Source: Sutterella sp047777475 (GTDB lineage Bacteria > Pseudomonadota > Gammaproteobacteria > Burkholderiales > Burkholderiaceae_F). From it: a DNA stretch of 64,000 bases. Positions 45,123-52,949 of this stretch are shown piece by piece; positions within the stretch are counted from its first letter, which is position 1; each line of letters begins with the position of its first letter. The position numbers were made by a program, and so were the translations under genes. The notes below the pieces were generated by a model. The model did no database searches, was not told where the DNA came from, and saw nothing but the letters and a program-made list of their open reading frames with translations. Where the stretch lies: contig JBKEET010000003.1 in the NCBI GenBank assembly GCA_047777475.1, positions 248,001 to 312,000 of the forward strand, written 5' to 3'.

Positions 45123-45776
45123 GTGAGCACCGCCAAGCAAAAAGCGGAACAGGCGCCGCTCGCCGAAGAGCGGCGCAGCCAGATCCTTGAGGCGGCTAAG
45201 CGCTGCTTCAAGGAGAAGGGGTTCCACCAGACCACGCTGCGCGACATCGCCCAGGAATTCGGCATGAGCGTCGGCCATATCTACAACTATTTCGACAGCA
45301 AGGAATCGCTCATCGAAACGCTTGTGGAAACGGAGACCGATAAGTTCATCGACAGCATCGTGAACGACGGCTTCGCCTATGCGCTGCACAACGAGGCGCT
45401 CCTGCGCGAGCGCGTGGCGCGCGCCGTCGACGTGTTCCTCGATCCGGCCACTTCGCGCGTGGCGCTCGCCATCATGGACGAGGCAAGCATCAACCCGCGC
45501 ATCTACGAAATCTCCGTCAAGGCGATTTCGCGCATCAACCGCCGCATCATGCTCTCCTGCATCGAGGCACTCGGCCCCGATGTGGTCGAGAAGATGCCCG
45601 AGGACGTCCTCGAGCTCAAGGTGGTCACGGTGCGCTCTTTCCTCGAAGGGCTGAGAATCACCACGATTTTCAACCCGCACATCAGCCGTGACAAGCTGCG
45701 CGATTCGGCCATCGAGCACATCATGCTGTGGCTCAATGCCGATATCATCAGCAGCTCCGCCAGGATGAAGGCGTAA
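45123..45776 (+). CDS. TetR-family repressor of the efflux operon
   Basis: 217 aa from the GTG at 45123, GGGAG upstream, four bases after the channel gene stop. The HTH at about 20-65 reads ILEAAKRCFKEKGFHQTTLRDIAQEFGMSVGHIYNYFDSKESLIE. The C-terminal ligand domain is all-helical. It is unusual in being the last gene of the operon it probably represses and not divergent, giving negative feedback through the operator at 39147-39167. Confidence 0.9.
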   Translation: MSTAKQKAEQAPLAEERRSQILEAAKRCFKEKGFHQTTLRDIAQEFGMSVGHIYNYFDSKESLIETLVETETDKFIDSIVNDGFAYALHNEALLRERVARAVDVFLDPATSRVALAIMDEASINPRIYEISVKAISRINRRIMLSCIEALGPDVVEKMPEDVLELKVVTVRSFLEGLRITTIFNPHISRDKLRDSAIEHIMLWLNADIISSSARMKA

Positions 45777-45809
45777 GGCAAACAAAGCCTGCCCGCACAG
45801 GAAAAAAGA

Positions 45810-45844
45810 AGCTCGGAATCCGAAAGGACTCCGAGCTCTTTTTT
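45810..45844. terminator. Terminator of the efflux operon
   Basis: AGCTCGGA (45810-45817) pairs with TCCGAGCT (45830-45837), followed by CTTTTTT; a matching A run on the left makes it usable for the convergent degP gene. Confidence 0.8.
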
Positions 45845-45902
45845 CATTGGTGCGCACCGGCCGGAGGCCGGCGCGCGGGGGCTGCCCCCTTGACGGGAGG
45901 AA

Positions 45903-47321
45903 TCACTTCCTCTCGGGCAGCGTGATCGGGATGAAGATGCGGCCGCCGTCCCTCTGCACGAGCAGCAGCACCTTGTCGCCGCGGGTCTGCTCCGTCAGGT
46001 CGCTTTCGCGCTTGAGGAGCTTGCCGTTGGCGCTCACGATGATGTCGCCCTGGCGGATGCCCGCCTTCTGGGCGAGGCCGCTCACCTGCGTGACGAGCAG
46101 ACCGGTCGTTTCATAGCGGCTCTGCTCGTCGTCGGTGAGGACGCGCGCGCTGATGCCGAGGCGGGTGGAGTTTTCCGCCACCGCGCTCTTGGCCGTGGCC
46201 GTCTTGTTCGTGCCGATCGTCACGGGCACTTCAATTTCCTTCTTGTCGCGCGTCACGGTGAGCGTGACCTTCGTGCCCGGCTTGAGCGAGCTCACGAGCA
46301 TCGGGAGCGAGACCGAGCTCGTCACCTTCTTGCCGTTCAGGGCGGTGATGACGTCGCCTTCCTTCAGGCCGGCCTTGGCGGCGGGGCTGTCTTTCTCAAC
46401 CTTGGTCACCAGGGCGCCCTCGGGGTTCTTCAGGCCGAAGCTGTTGGCGAGCTCCTGCGTGAGCTCCTGGATATAGACGCCGATGAAGCCGCGCGTGACG
46501 TGGCCGTCCTTGACGAGCTGGTCCTTGATCTGCATGGCCAGGTCGATCGGGATGGCGAACGAGAGGCCCATGTAGCCGCCCGAGGTGGAGAAGATCTGCG
46601 AGTTGATGCCGACCACTTCGCCGCGCATGTTGAAGAGCGGGCCGCCCGAGTTGCCCGGGTTGACGGCGACGTCCGTCTGGATGAAGGGGACGTACTGGTC
46701 GGAAGGCAGGTTGCGCGAGAGCGCCGAGACGATGCCCGCCGTGACCGTGTTGGCCAGGCCGAACGGGCTGCCGATGGCGGCGACCCACTCGCCGACCTTG
46801 AGCTTGCTCGAGTCGCCGATCTTGAGCACCGGCAGGTCCTTGGCGTCGATCTTGATCACGGCGATGTCGGTCTGCGTGTCGTAGCCGAGCACCTTGCCCT
46901 TGAACTCGCGCTTGTCGGTGAGGCGCACGACGAGCTCGTCGGCGCCCTCGACGACGTGCGCGTTCGTCATGATGAGGCCGTCGTGCGAGATGATGAAGCC
47001 GGAGCCCGTGCCGCGCTGCTCGGGCATTTCCTGCTGGCCGCCGAAGAACGGGAAGCCGAAGCGGCGGAAGATCTCGGCGCCGCGGGGATCAAGCCCGGGG
47101 ATGCCGGGGTTTTCGACGACGCGCGCCTTGCGCACCATCTGGATGTTCACCACGCCCGGGCCGTTCTGCTCAACGAGATGGACGAAATCGGGAAGCTGGG
47201 CCTGCGGCTGGGCGGCAGGGGCTGCCGTCTCCTCGGCCATGGCGGCCGGCACCGAAAAAGCGCCGAAGGAAGCGACGGCCGCCGAAATCACGGCCGCGCT
47301 GATCAGTTTGGTTTTCTTCAT
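45903..47321 (-). CDS. degP: Periplasmic serine protease/chaperone DegP (HtrA family)
   Basis: 472 aa from the ATG at 47321. Signal peptide MKKTKLISAAVISAAVASFG... cleaved near AMA-EE. Trypsin-like domain with triad H122 (TNAHVVEG), D152 (TDIAVIKID) and S225 (PGNSGGPL); two PDZ domains follow (about 280-370 and 385-465). It degrades or refolds damaged envelope proteins. It lies 164 bp downstream of a two-component system on the same strand. It could equally be named DegQ/MucD. Confidence 0.93.
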   Translation of the reverse strand: MKKTKLISAAVISAAVASFGAFSVPAAMAEETAAPAAQPQAQLPDFVHLVEQNGPGVVNIQMVRKARVVENPGIPGLDPRGAEIFRRFGFPFFGGQQEMPEQRGTGSGFIISHDGLIMTNAHVVEGADELVVRLTDKREFKGKVLGYDTQTDIAVIKIDAKDLPVLKIGDSSKLKVGEWVAAIGSPFGLANTVTAGIVSALSRNLPSDQYVPFIQTDVAVNPGNSGGPLFNMRGEVVGINSQIFSTSGGYMGLSFAIPIDLAMQIKDQLVKDGHVTRGFIGVYIQELTQELANSFGLKNPEGALVTKVEKDSPAAKAGLKEGDVITALNGKKVTSSVSLPMLVSSLKPGTKVTLTVTRDKKEIEVPVTIGTNKTATAKSAVAENSTRLGISARVLTDDEQSRYETTGLLVTQVSGLAQKAGIRQGDIIVSANGKLLKRESDLTEQTRGDKVLLLVQRDGGRIFIPITLPERK

Positions 47322-47485
47322 TGTTTCTTTCCCAATAGGCAGAAAAGCAAAAAAGTTCAAAGTAGGCGCGCGGCGCACCGTGCTCAATCTCCGTGCCGCC
47401 GCGCTGTTGACTGACACTCTAGTCCAAATTGTGCCACACAAGGCGTAAGCCCTGTGCGCGGGAGGTTAATTTTGTAACCAAAACA

Positions 47486-48835
47486 CTAGTTCTCTCCCGC
47501 CGACGGCGGCTGTGCGGCGCCGAGGCGCGGCAGCCGGATGCGGAACGTCGTGCCCCTGCCGTCGAGTCCGTCGTCGATCGCGATCGTGCCCCGGTGGATG
47601 TCGATGATGCGCTTGACGATCGCAAGCCCGAGGCCCGTGCCCTGCGTCTTGGTGCCGAGCGCGCGGTAGAAGCGGTCGAACACCCGGCTCCTTTCCGCGG
47701 GCGGGATGCCCGGGCCGCTGTCGCAGACCTCGATGACGGCGCTGCCGTCCTCCATGCGCGTGCGGATCTCGATCCTGCCGCCTTCGGGCGTGTAGCGCAC
47801 GGCGTTGTCGGTGAGGTTCGTCATCATGAGGCGGATGGCGTCTTCCATGCCCTCGGTGGCCGCGAACTGCGCGCAGGCCGTGATGCGGATGTCCTTCTGC
47901 GCGGCGATCGGCTCCATGTCTTCGCAGACGCTCTGCGCGAGCTCGTCGAGGCGCACCGTCGAGACCGGCTTCTTGCTCGAGTCGGGGTCGAGCCGGGCCA
48001 GCGTCAGGAGCTGCTGCACGAGGCGCGTGGCCCGCGTGATGCCGTCGTTGAGGCGCGAGAGCGCCTTGTTGCGGGCCTCGTCCGTCTTCGCGCGCTGCGC
48101 AAGCTGCAGCTGCAGCTTGATGGCCGTGAGCGGCGTCCTGAGCTCGTGGGCCGCGTCGGAGGCGAAGCGCTGCTGTGCGGCGAGGCTGTCCTTGAGGCGC
48201 GCCATCAGGCTGTTGACCGAGTTCACGAGCCCGGCGAGCTCGCTCGGCATGCCCTGCGTCGAAATCGGCTCGAGCGACACCGGCGAGCGGCGCGCCACCG
48301 AGCGGGCCATTTTCTCGAGCGGCGCGAGGCCGCTGCCGAGCAGGATCCAGACGGCGATGGCGATGAAGGGAAGGAGCAGGAAGAGCGGCTGCATGATGCG
48401 GAAGGCCGCGGAGGCGGCGAGCTGCGTGCGCACGCTTGCATCCTGCCCGACCGTGATGATCATGGCGCCGGAGGTCACCGAATAAGTGCGCCAGGTGTGC
48501 CCGTCGAGCTCGTCGAGCGCAAAGCCGGGCTTCTCGGGGAGCGGCAGCTTCGGGCGGCCCTGGCGGCGCCAGAGCTTGTTGCACGAGGAGTCGTAGACCT
48601 GCACTTCGATCTGGTAAGAGGGATCCTCGCCCGAAATCGAAGGCGTGTCGTCGGAGGGCGTGCGGCCGTCGGCAAGGGCGCGCGCCATGAAGTCGGCCGT
48701 CTCCTTCATGTGGGTGTCAAGGAAGCGGCTGAACTCGCTTTTCGCCGTGAAAAAGGTCGCCGCCGCGGTGAGGATGCCCGCGGCGAGCAGCGCGCCGATC
48801 AGCGTGAAAAGCAGCCTGCGGCGGATCGACGGCAT
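47486..48835 (-). CDS. Two-component sensor histidine kinase (QseC/TctE-like)
   Basis: 449 aa. Membrane spans at about 8-30 and 148-168 enclose a ~115-residue periplasmic sensor domain; HAMP-like linker, HisKA with phospho-acceptor H230 (DAAHELRTPLTAIKLQLQ), and HATPase_c with N box MMTNLTDNAVRYTP and G boxes CDSGPGIPPAE and GTGLGLAIVKRI. Its ATG follows the response-regulator stop without a gap, so they are coupled. Signal unknown; the downstream degP suggests envelope stress. Confidence 0.93.
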   Translation of the reverse strand: MPSIRRRLLFTLIGALLAAGILTAAATFFTAKSEFSRFLDTHMKETADFMARALADGRTPSDDTPSISGEDPSYQIEVQVYDSSCNKLWRRQGRPKLPLPEKPGFALDELDGHTWRTYSVTSGAMIITVGQDASVRTQLAASAAFRIMQPLFLLLPFIAIAVWILLGSGLAPLEKMARSVARRSPVSLEPISTQGMPSELAGLVNSVNSLMARLKDSLAAQQRFASDAAHELRTPLTAIKLQLQLAQRAKTDEARNKALSRLNDGITRATRLVQQLLTLARLDPDSSKKPVSTVRLDELAQSVCEDMEPIAAQKDIRITACAQFAATEGMEDAIRLMMTNLTDNAVRYTPEGGRIEIRTRMEDGSAVIEVCDSGPGIPPAERSRVFDRFYRALGTKTQGTGLGLAIVKRIIDIHRGTIAIDDGLDGRGTTFRIRLPRLGAAQPPSAGEN

Positions 48836-49492
48836 TTAGGTTTCCAGGATGTAGCCGACGCCGCGCACGGTCTTGATGGCATCGTCGGAGAGCTTCTTCC
48901 TGAGGTGGTGGATGTGCACCTCAATGGCGTTGGAGCCCACGGTGTTGTCCCAGTTGTAGAGCTTTTCCTCGAGCTGGGCGCGGCTCCAGACGACGCCGGC
49001 GCGCTCGGCGAGCGCGGCCAGGAGCGCGTATTCCTTCGAGGAGAGGATGACGGGCTTGCCCTTGTAGGTCACCTCGCGCGTCGCCGGCGAGATGCGCAGC
49101 TCGCCGCGCTCGATCACCGGGTCGGCGCGGCCCGCGGAGCGGCGCAGCAGGGCGCGCACGCGCGCCGAGAGCTCGTCGAGGTCGTAGGGCTTGATGAGGT
49201 AGTCGTCGGCGCCGCTGTCGAGGCCTTTGATGCGGTCCTCGACCGTGTCGCGCGCCGTGGTGACGAGCACGGGCGTGGCGTCGTGGCGGGCGCGGATTTC
49301 TTTGAGGACCTGCAGGCCGTCCTTGCCGGGCAGGCCGAGGTCCAGGATCACCAGCGAAAAGGGCGTGGTTTTCAGAGCCAGGATCGCCGACTGGCCGTCC
49401 CGGACCCAGTCGACGGCATAGTCTTCGCTCTTGAGAAATTCGACGACACCCTCGCCGATCATGTCATCGTCTTCAACGACCAGAATTCTCAT
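48836..49492 (-). CDS. OmpR/PhoB-family response regulator (QseB-like)
   Basis: 218 aa. Receiver domain with acidic pocket VVEDDD and phosphoacceptor D51 (VILDLGLPGKDG), T and K positions at VTTAR and LIKPYD; C-terminal winged helix about 125-215 (VWSRAQLEEKLYNWDNTVGSNAIEVHIHHLRKKL). Its start overlaps the preceding membrane-protein gene by 20 bp, suggesting that all three are one transcript. Confidence 0.94.
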   Translation of the reverse strand: MRILVVEDDDMIGEGVVEFLKSEDYAVDWVRDGQSAILALKTTPFSLVILDLGLPGKDGLQVLKEIRARHDATPVLVTTARDTVEDRIKGLDSGADDYLIKPYDLDELSARVRALLRRSAGRADPVIERGELRISPATREVTYKGKPVILSSKEYALLAALAERAGVVWSRAQLEEKLYNWDNTVGSNAIEVHIHHLRKKLSDDAIKTVRGVGYILET

Positions 49493-50033
49493 GATGCCTC
49501 TCTTTGAAGCGTTCGTAATAGCGGACGAGCGCCGTGCGTATCACGGTGCCGCTCACCGCCGCGAGCAGCGTGAGCCCGGCAATCGTCATGCGTGCGCGGA
49601 TGAGGTACTCGCTTTCGATGAAAATCTTTTCGGCGAGCCACGCCAGCGGCACGGTCCAGAATGCGGCCCAGAGCGCATAGAAGGCGCAGAGCGCAAGGGT
49701 GCGGCGCAGGCTGCTGCCAGCCTGAGCCGGCGCGGCGAACCGGCGGGACAGGCAGAGCCTTGCCGCCGCCGCGGCGCCGAGCGCTCCCGCGCGCTTTTCC
49801 CATCGGTCAATTGTATCGATACGGGGGCTGTTGCGGAACATTCCGAAGAACGAGCCGGCGGCGGCCAAAAGGAGGGCATAAAGCGCCGATCCGGCCGCTG
49901 CGGCGAGCGCCGCGTCGGCCGTCCCGAGCATCCGCGCACCCGCATAAATCGCCGCGCAGACGATGCCCGCCTCCGCATCGGCGAAGGCCAGCAGTGCAAT
50001 AATGAGGAAAGCCCACTCTCCGAAAAATTCCAT
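49473..50033 (-). CDS. Membrane protein of unknown function upstream of the response regulator
   Basis: 186 aa from the ATG at 50033 (TTG at 50045 possible). Hydrophobic spans near 5-25, 30-60 (Ala-rich, ending LYALLLAAAGSFFGMF), 108-130 (LALCAFYALWAAFWTVPLAWL) and 145-165. A basic central section (about 68-100) is probably cytoplasmic. The layout faintly recalls DedA/SNARE-associated proteins but key motifs are not evident, so I leave it unassigned. It overlaps the regulator gene by 20 bp. Confidence 0.6.
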   Translation of the reverse strand: MEFFGEWAFLIIALLAFADAEAGIVCAAIYAGARMLGTADAALAAAAGSALYALLLAAAGSFFGMFRNSPRIDTIDRWEKRAGALGAAAAARLCLSRRFAAPAQAGSSLRRTLALCAFYALWAAFWTVPLAWLAEKIFIESEYLIRARMTIAGLTLLAAVSGTVIRTALVRYYERFKERHHENSGR

Positions 50034-50092
50034 GGTGCGGCCCAAGGCTCCCGACTCAGGGACAAAACATTCCTTTATTGTAGAGAATTCAA

Positions 50093-50506
50093 GTGAATAC
50101 CATGCTGCCGAAGCCCTACGAACCCTCCAGCGGCACCGTGACGGTGGCGCACATCGTCTACGGCCTTCACTCGCTGTCCATCCTGCTCGGGCTGCTCACG
50201 GGCGCCACCGTGGCGAGCGCCTTCATCTTCTCGTGGCCCTCGATCGTGGCGGTGGTGCTCAACTACATCTTCCGCGGCGACGCGCAGGGCACCTATCTCG
50301 AGTCGCACTTCTCCTGGCAGATCCGCACCTTCTGGTATGCGGCCCTGTGGCTCGTGCTCTGCTTCATCTTCGGCACGCTCCTGATGGTGATCGGCATCGG
50401 CATCTTCATCTTCGTCATCGGCTTCCTCGTGCTCGGCATCTGGGTGATCTACCGCATCGCCTACGGCTGGATCAGGCTCGGCCGCCACGAAGCCCTGCCG
50501 CTCTGA
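50093..50506 (+). CDS. DUF4870-family membrane protein
   Basis: 137 aa from a GTG (or 134 from the ATG at 50102). Helices at about 18-50 and a C-terminal glycine/isoleucine-rich pair (LLMVIGIGIFIFVIGFLVLGIWVIYRIAYGWIRL). The internal HFSWQIRTFWYA motif between helices is the DUF4870 hallmark. No known function. Divergent from the membrane-protein/two-component operon. Confidence 0.8.
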   Translation: MNTMLPKPYEPSSGTVTVAHIVYGLHSLSILLGLLTGATVASAFIFSWPSIVAVVLNYIFRGDAQGTYLESHFSWQIRTFWYAALWLVLCFIFGTLLMVIGIGIFIFVIGFLVLGIWVIYRIAYGWIRLGRHEALPL

Positions 50507-50580
50507 CGTTTTCCTGACGGCACCCGCTTTTTGGGTGTACACTCGCGCCGCGATTTTTCCTCCGGAGGAGGACTCCTGCC

Positions 50581-51135
50581 ATGGCACTCGGCGCAACTGT
50601 TTACAAGGCGACTCTCGAAATCTCCGATCTTGACCGGGGCTACTACGAGCATCATGTGCTCACGGTGGCCCGCCACCCCTCGGAGACCGAGGAGCGGCTC
50701 ATGCTGCGCGTGCTCGCGTTCTGCCGCTTTGCCGGCGAACGGCTGCAGTTCGGCGACGGGCTCTCCGAAGAAGGCGAGCCCGCGCTTTGGGAAATCGCCG
50801 ACACGGGCGACATCGTCACATGGGTTGAATTGGGAACCCCTGCGCTCAAGCAGGTCCGCCGCGCCGCGGGCAAGAGCGAGCACGTCGTAATCCTTGCCTA
50901 CGACGAGGCGAGGATCGGCCCGTGGTGGGAATCAAACGGCTCGGACTTTGCCAAGATCGACAAGCTCAGCGTGATCGCGGTGTCCGACGCGCAGGCCGAA
51001 AAGCTCGCCCGGCTCGCTGCGCGCAACATGAAGCTCGCCGTCACGATCCAGGACGGCGTGGCATGGGTGAGCGACGAGCACGATTCCGTGCAGGTCGATT
51101 TCAGGACGATCCTGAGCGAAAGAAGCCGCCGCTAG
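50581..51135 (+). CDS. yaeQ: YaeQ-family protein
   Basis: 184 aa. N-terminal ALGATVYKATLEISDLDRGYYEHHVLTVARHPSETEERLMLRVLAFC is diagnostic for YaeQ, a PD-(D/E)XK-like fold protein of uncertain function. EPALWEIADTGDIVTWVELGTP contains the acidic residues of that fold. ATG preceded by GGAGGA. Single gene. Confidence 0.93.
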   Translation: MALGATVYKATLEISDLDRGYYEHHVLTVARHPSETEERLMLRVLAFCRFAGERLQFGDGLSEEGEPALWEIADTGDIVTWVELGTPALKQVRRAAGKSEHVVILAYDEARIGPWWESNGSDFAKIDKLSVIAVSDAQAEKLARLAARNMKLAVTIQDGVAWVSDEHDSVQVDFRTILSERSRR

Positions 51136-51147
51136 GCGGCGCCGCCC

Positions 51148-51537
51148 TCACTTGGAGCGGAAGCTGTCGGCCATTTTCCAGAAAACGCCCTCAAGGTAGA
51201 GCCGCAGCTCGTCGTCCTTGACGCACTTGTTGAGCGCATCGCGCATGCAGACCATCCACTCGTCGCGGACCGTCTCGTCGATCGGGAAATGGCGGTGGTT
51301 CTCGCGCAGCATCGGCATGCCGTGGCGCTCCGTGTAGAGCGCGGGGCCGCCGAGGAAGCCGCTCAGGAATTCCGTCATGCGGGTCTCATACTTGGTGAGA
51401 TCTTCGGGATAAAGGGCGCGGACGTGCGCCACCTCGGGCATGGTCTTGAGGTTTTTCAGGTAAACCAGCACCAAGGCATGGATACCCTCTTCGCCTCCAA
51501 TGCGCTCGTAGAAGTTTTTGGTTTCAGCTTTTGTCAT
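51148..51537 (-). CDS. Group II truncated haemoglobin
   Basis: 129 aa 2-on-2 globin. YERIGGEEGIHALV at the N-terminus, FLSGFLGGPALYTERHG, the proximal histidine H81 (LRENHRHFPI) and Trp W94 at G8, typical of group II. Probable role in oxygen or nitric-oxide binding in the cytoplasm. It lies downstream of cydX on the same strand, 28 bp after the cyd terminator stem, so it may receive some readthrough. Confidence 0.88.
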   Translation of the reverse strand: MTKAETKNFYERIGGEEGIHALVLVYLKNLKTMPEVAHVRALYPEDLTKYETRMTEFLSGFLGGPALYTERHGMPMLRENHRHFPIDETVRDEWMVCMRDALNKCVKDDELRLYLEGVFWKMADSFRSK

Positions 51538-51564
51538 GATTAGGGGGGCATCCTAAAAGGGGTC

Positions 51565-51598
51565 AAAAAGCGCGCCGCGGCGTAGGCCATCGGCGCGC
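51565..51598 (-). terminator. Terminator of the cyd operon
   Basis: On the minus strand GCGCGCC (51598 to 51592) pairs with GGCGCGC (51576 to 51570), followed by five T (51569 to 51565). Confidence 0.75.
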
Positions 51599-51625
51599 GC
51601 CGACCCGGGTTTCCGTGCGGCCGGG

Positions 51626-51733
51626 TCAGTCCCGGCCGTCCTTTTTATCTGCGCGGCGGTCCAGGGCGGTCTCCACGCAGGCAGCGAGCAGAATCGCTGC
51701 GGTCAGCATCATTATCCAATAAAAGTAAGCCAT
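51626..51733 (-). CDS. cydX: Cytochrome bd small subunit CydX
   Basis: 35-aa membrane peptide, too short for routine gene calling. ATG at 51733 with GAGGAG upstream; stop TGA at 51628-51626. N-terminal AYFYWIMMLTAAILLAACVE matches the CydX pattern (aromatic YF-W, single transmembrane helix), with a charged tail DRRADKKDGRD. It stabilises the haem b595/d site of cytochrome bd. It lies 56 bp after cydB, across an intercistronic hairpin. Confidence 0.85.
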   Translation of the reverse strand: MAYFYWIMMLTAAILLAACVETALDRRADKKDGRD

Positions 51734-51750
51734 AAGTCAGCTCCTCTTTC

Positions 51751-51776
51751 GGGGGAGGCGCCGGGGCGCCCCCTCC
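51751..51776 (-). other. Hairpin between cydB and cydX
   Basis: GGCGCC arms (51757-51762 and 51765-51770) extended by a GGGGG/CCTCC outer stem, two-base loop, no T run. It probably protects the cydB 3' end or tunes cydX translation. Confidence 0.6.
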
Positions 51777-51789
51777 GCGTTTCGGGTTA

Positions 51790-52929
51790 TCAGTAAAGCG
51801 AGTGCGTGTTCTTCTCGATGTATTCCGCGTTGAGCTTGCCGCTCATCACGCGGTAGGCCCAGCCCGTGTAGAGCAGCGCGATCGGCAGGCAGATCAGCGT
51901 CACGAAGAGCATGACTTCGAGCGTGAGCTGCGAGCTCGTGCAGTCCCAGAGCGTGAGGCTGGCGTTGAGCTGCGTCGAAGAGGGCATCACGAACGGGAAC
52001 ATCGACACGAGCGGCGTGGCGACGACGCCGAGCAGCGCCGCGCCCGAGCACACGATGCCGAGGCCCGCGCGGCCGGCGCGCACGGCGGCGACGCCGGCAA
52101 GCAGGCCGGCGATGCCGAGCGCCGGGACGATCCACAGGGCGGGATGGGCCGCATAGTTGGCGAACCAGGCGCCTTCGCGGACTTCCACGGTCTTGGCGAG
52201 CGGCATGGGCAGGCCGGCCGGATCGAGGCCGCCCGTGACCACATAGCCCTTGATGCCGAGGTATGTCCAGACGCCGCCCGCCACGAAGAGCACCGCGGAG
52301 AGCAGGCCCGCGGCCGTCGAGACGGTGCGCGAGCGGCGCTGCAGGTCGCCCTCGGTGCGCAGCACGAGGTAGTTGGCGCCGTGGAAGACGATCATCGCGA
52401 TCGAGAGCACGCCGCAGAGCAGGCCGAACGGGTTGAGAAGCCCGAAGAAGCTGCCCGTGTAGGACGGACGCATCGTTTCGTCGATGCTGAAGGGCACGCC
52501 CTGGAGCAGGTTGCCGAAGGCCACGCCGCAGATGATCGGCGGCACGACCGAGCCGACGAAGAGGAGCCAGTCCCAGGTGTTGCGCCACTTGGTCGCGGCG
52601 ACCTTCGAGCGGAAGTCGAAGGCGGCCGGGCGGAAGATCAGCGCCATCAGCAGCACGAGCATCGCCCAGTAAAAGCCCGAGAAGGCCGTCGCGTACATCA
52701 TCGGCCAGGCCGCGAACATGGCGCCGCCGCCGGTGATGAGCCAGACCTGGTTGCCGTCCCAGTGCGGGGCGACGGAATTGATCATGACACGGCGCTCACT
52801 GTCGTTTTTACCGAGGAAGGGCAGCAGCGTGCCCACGCCCATGTCCTGACCGTCCATGATGGCGAAGCCGGCGAGAAGGACGCCGATGAACAGCCACCAG
52901 ATTGCCTTGAGAATTTCGTAATCGATCAT
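51790..52929 (-). CDS. cydB: Cytochrome bd ubiquinol oxidase subunit II
   Basis: 379 aa, eight to nine membrane helices. N-terminal MIDYEILKAIWWLFIGVLLAGFAIMDGQDMGVG and SVAPHWDGNQVWLITGGGAMFAAWP are family signatures. It pairs with CydA and helps bind the haems. Starts 20 bp after cydA. Full length. Confidence 0.96.
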   Translation of the reverse strand: MIDYEILKAIWWLFIGVLLAGFAIMDGQDMGVGTLLPFLGKNDSERRVMINSVAPHWDGNQVWLITGGGAMFAAWPMMYATAFSGFYWAMLVLLMALIFRPAAFDFRSKVAATKWRNTWDWLLFVGSVVPPIICGVAFGNLLQGVPFSIDETMRPSYTGSFFGLLNPFGLLCGVLSIAMIVFHGANYLVLRTEGDLQRRSRTVSTAAGLLSAVLFVAGGVWTYLGIKGYVVTGGLDPAGLPMPLAKTVEVREGAWFANYAAHPALWIVPALGIAGLLAGVAAVRAGRAGLGIVCSGAALLGVVATPLVSMFPFVMPSSTQLNASLTLWDCTSSQLTLEVMLFVTLICLPIALLYTGWAYRVMSGKLNAEYIEKNTHSLY

Positions 52930-52949
52930 GATGTGTTCGCTCCGCGCTG

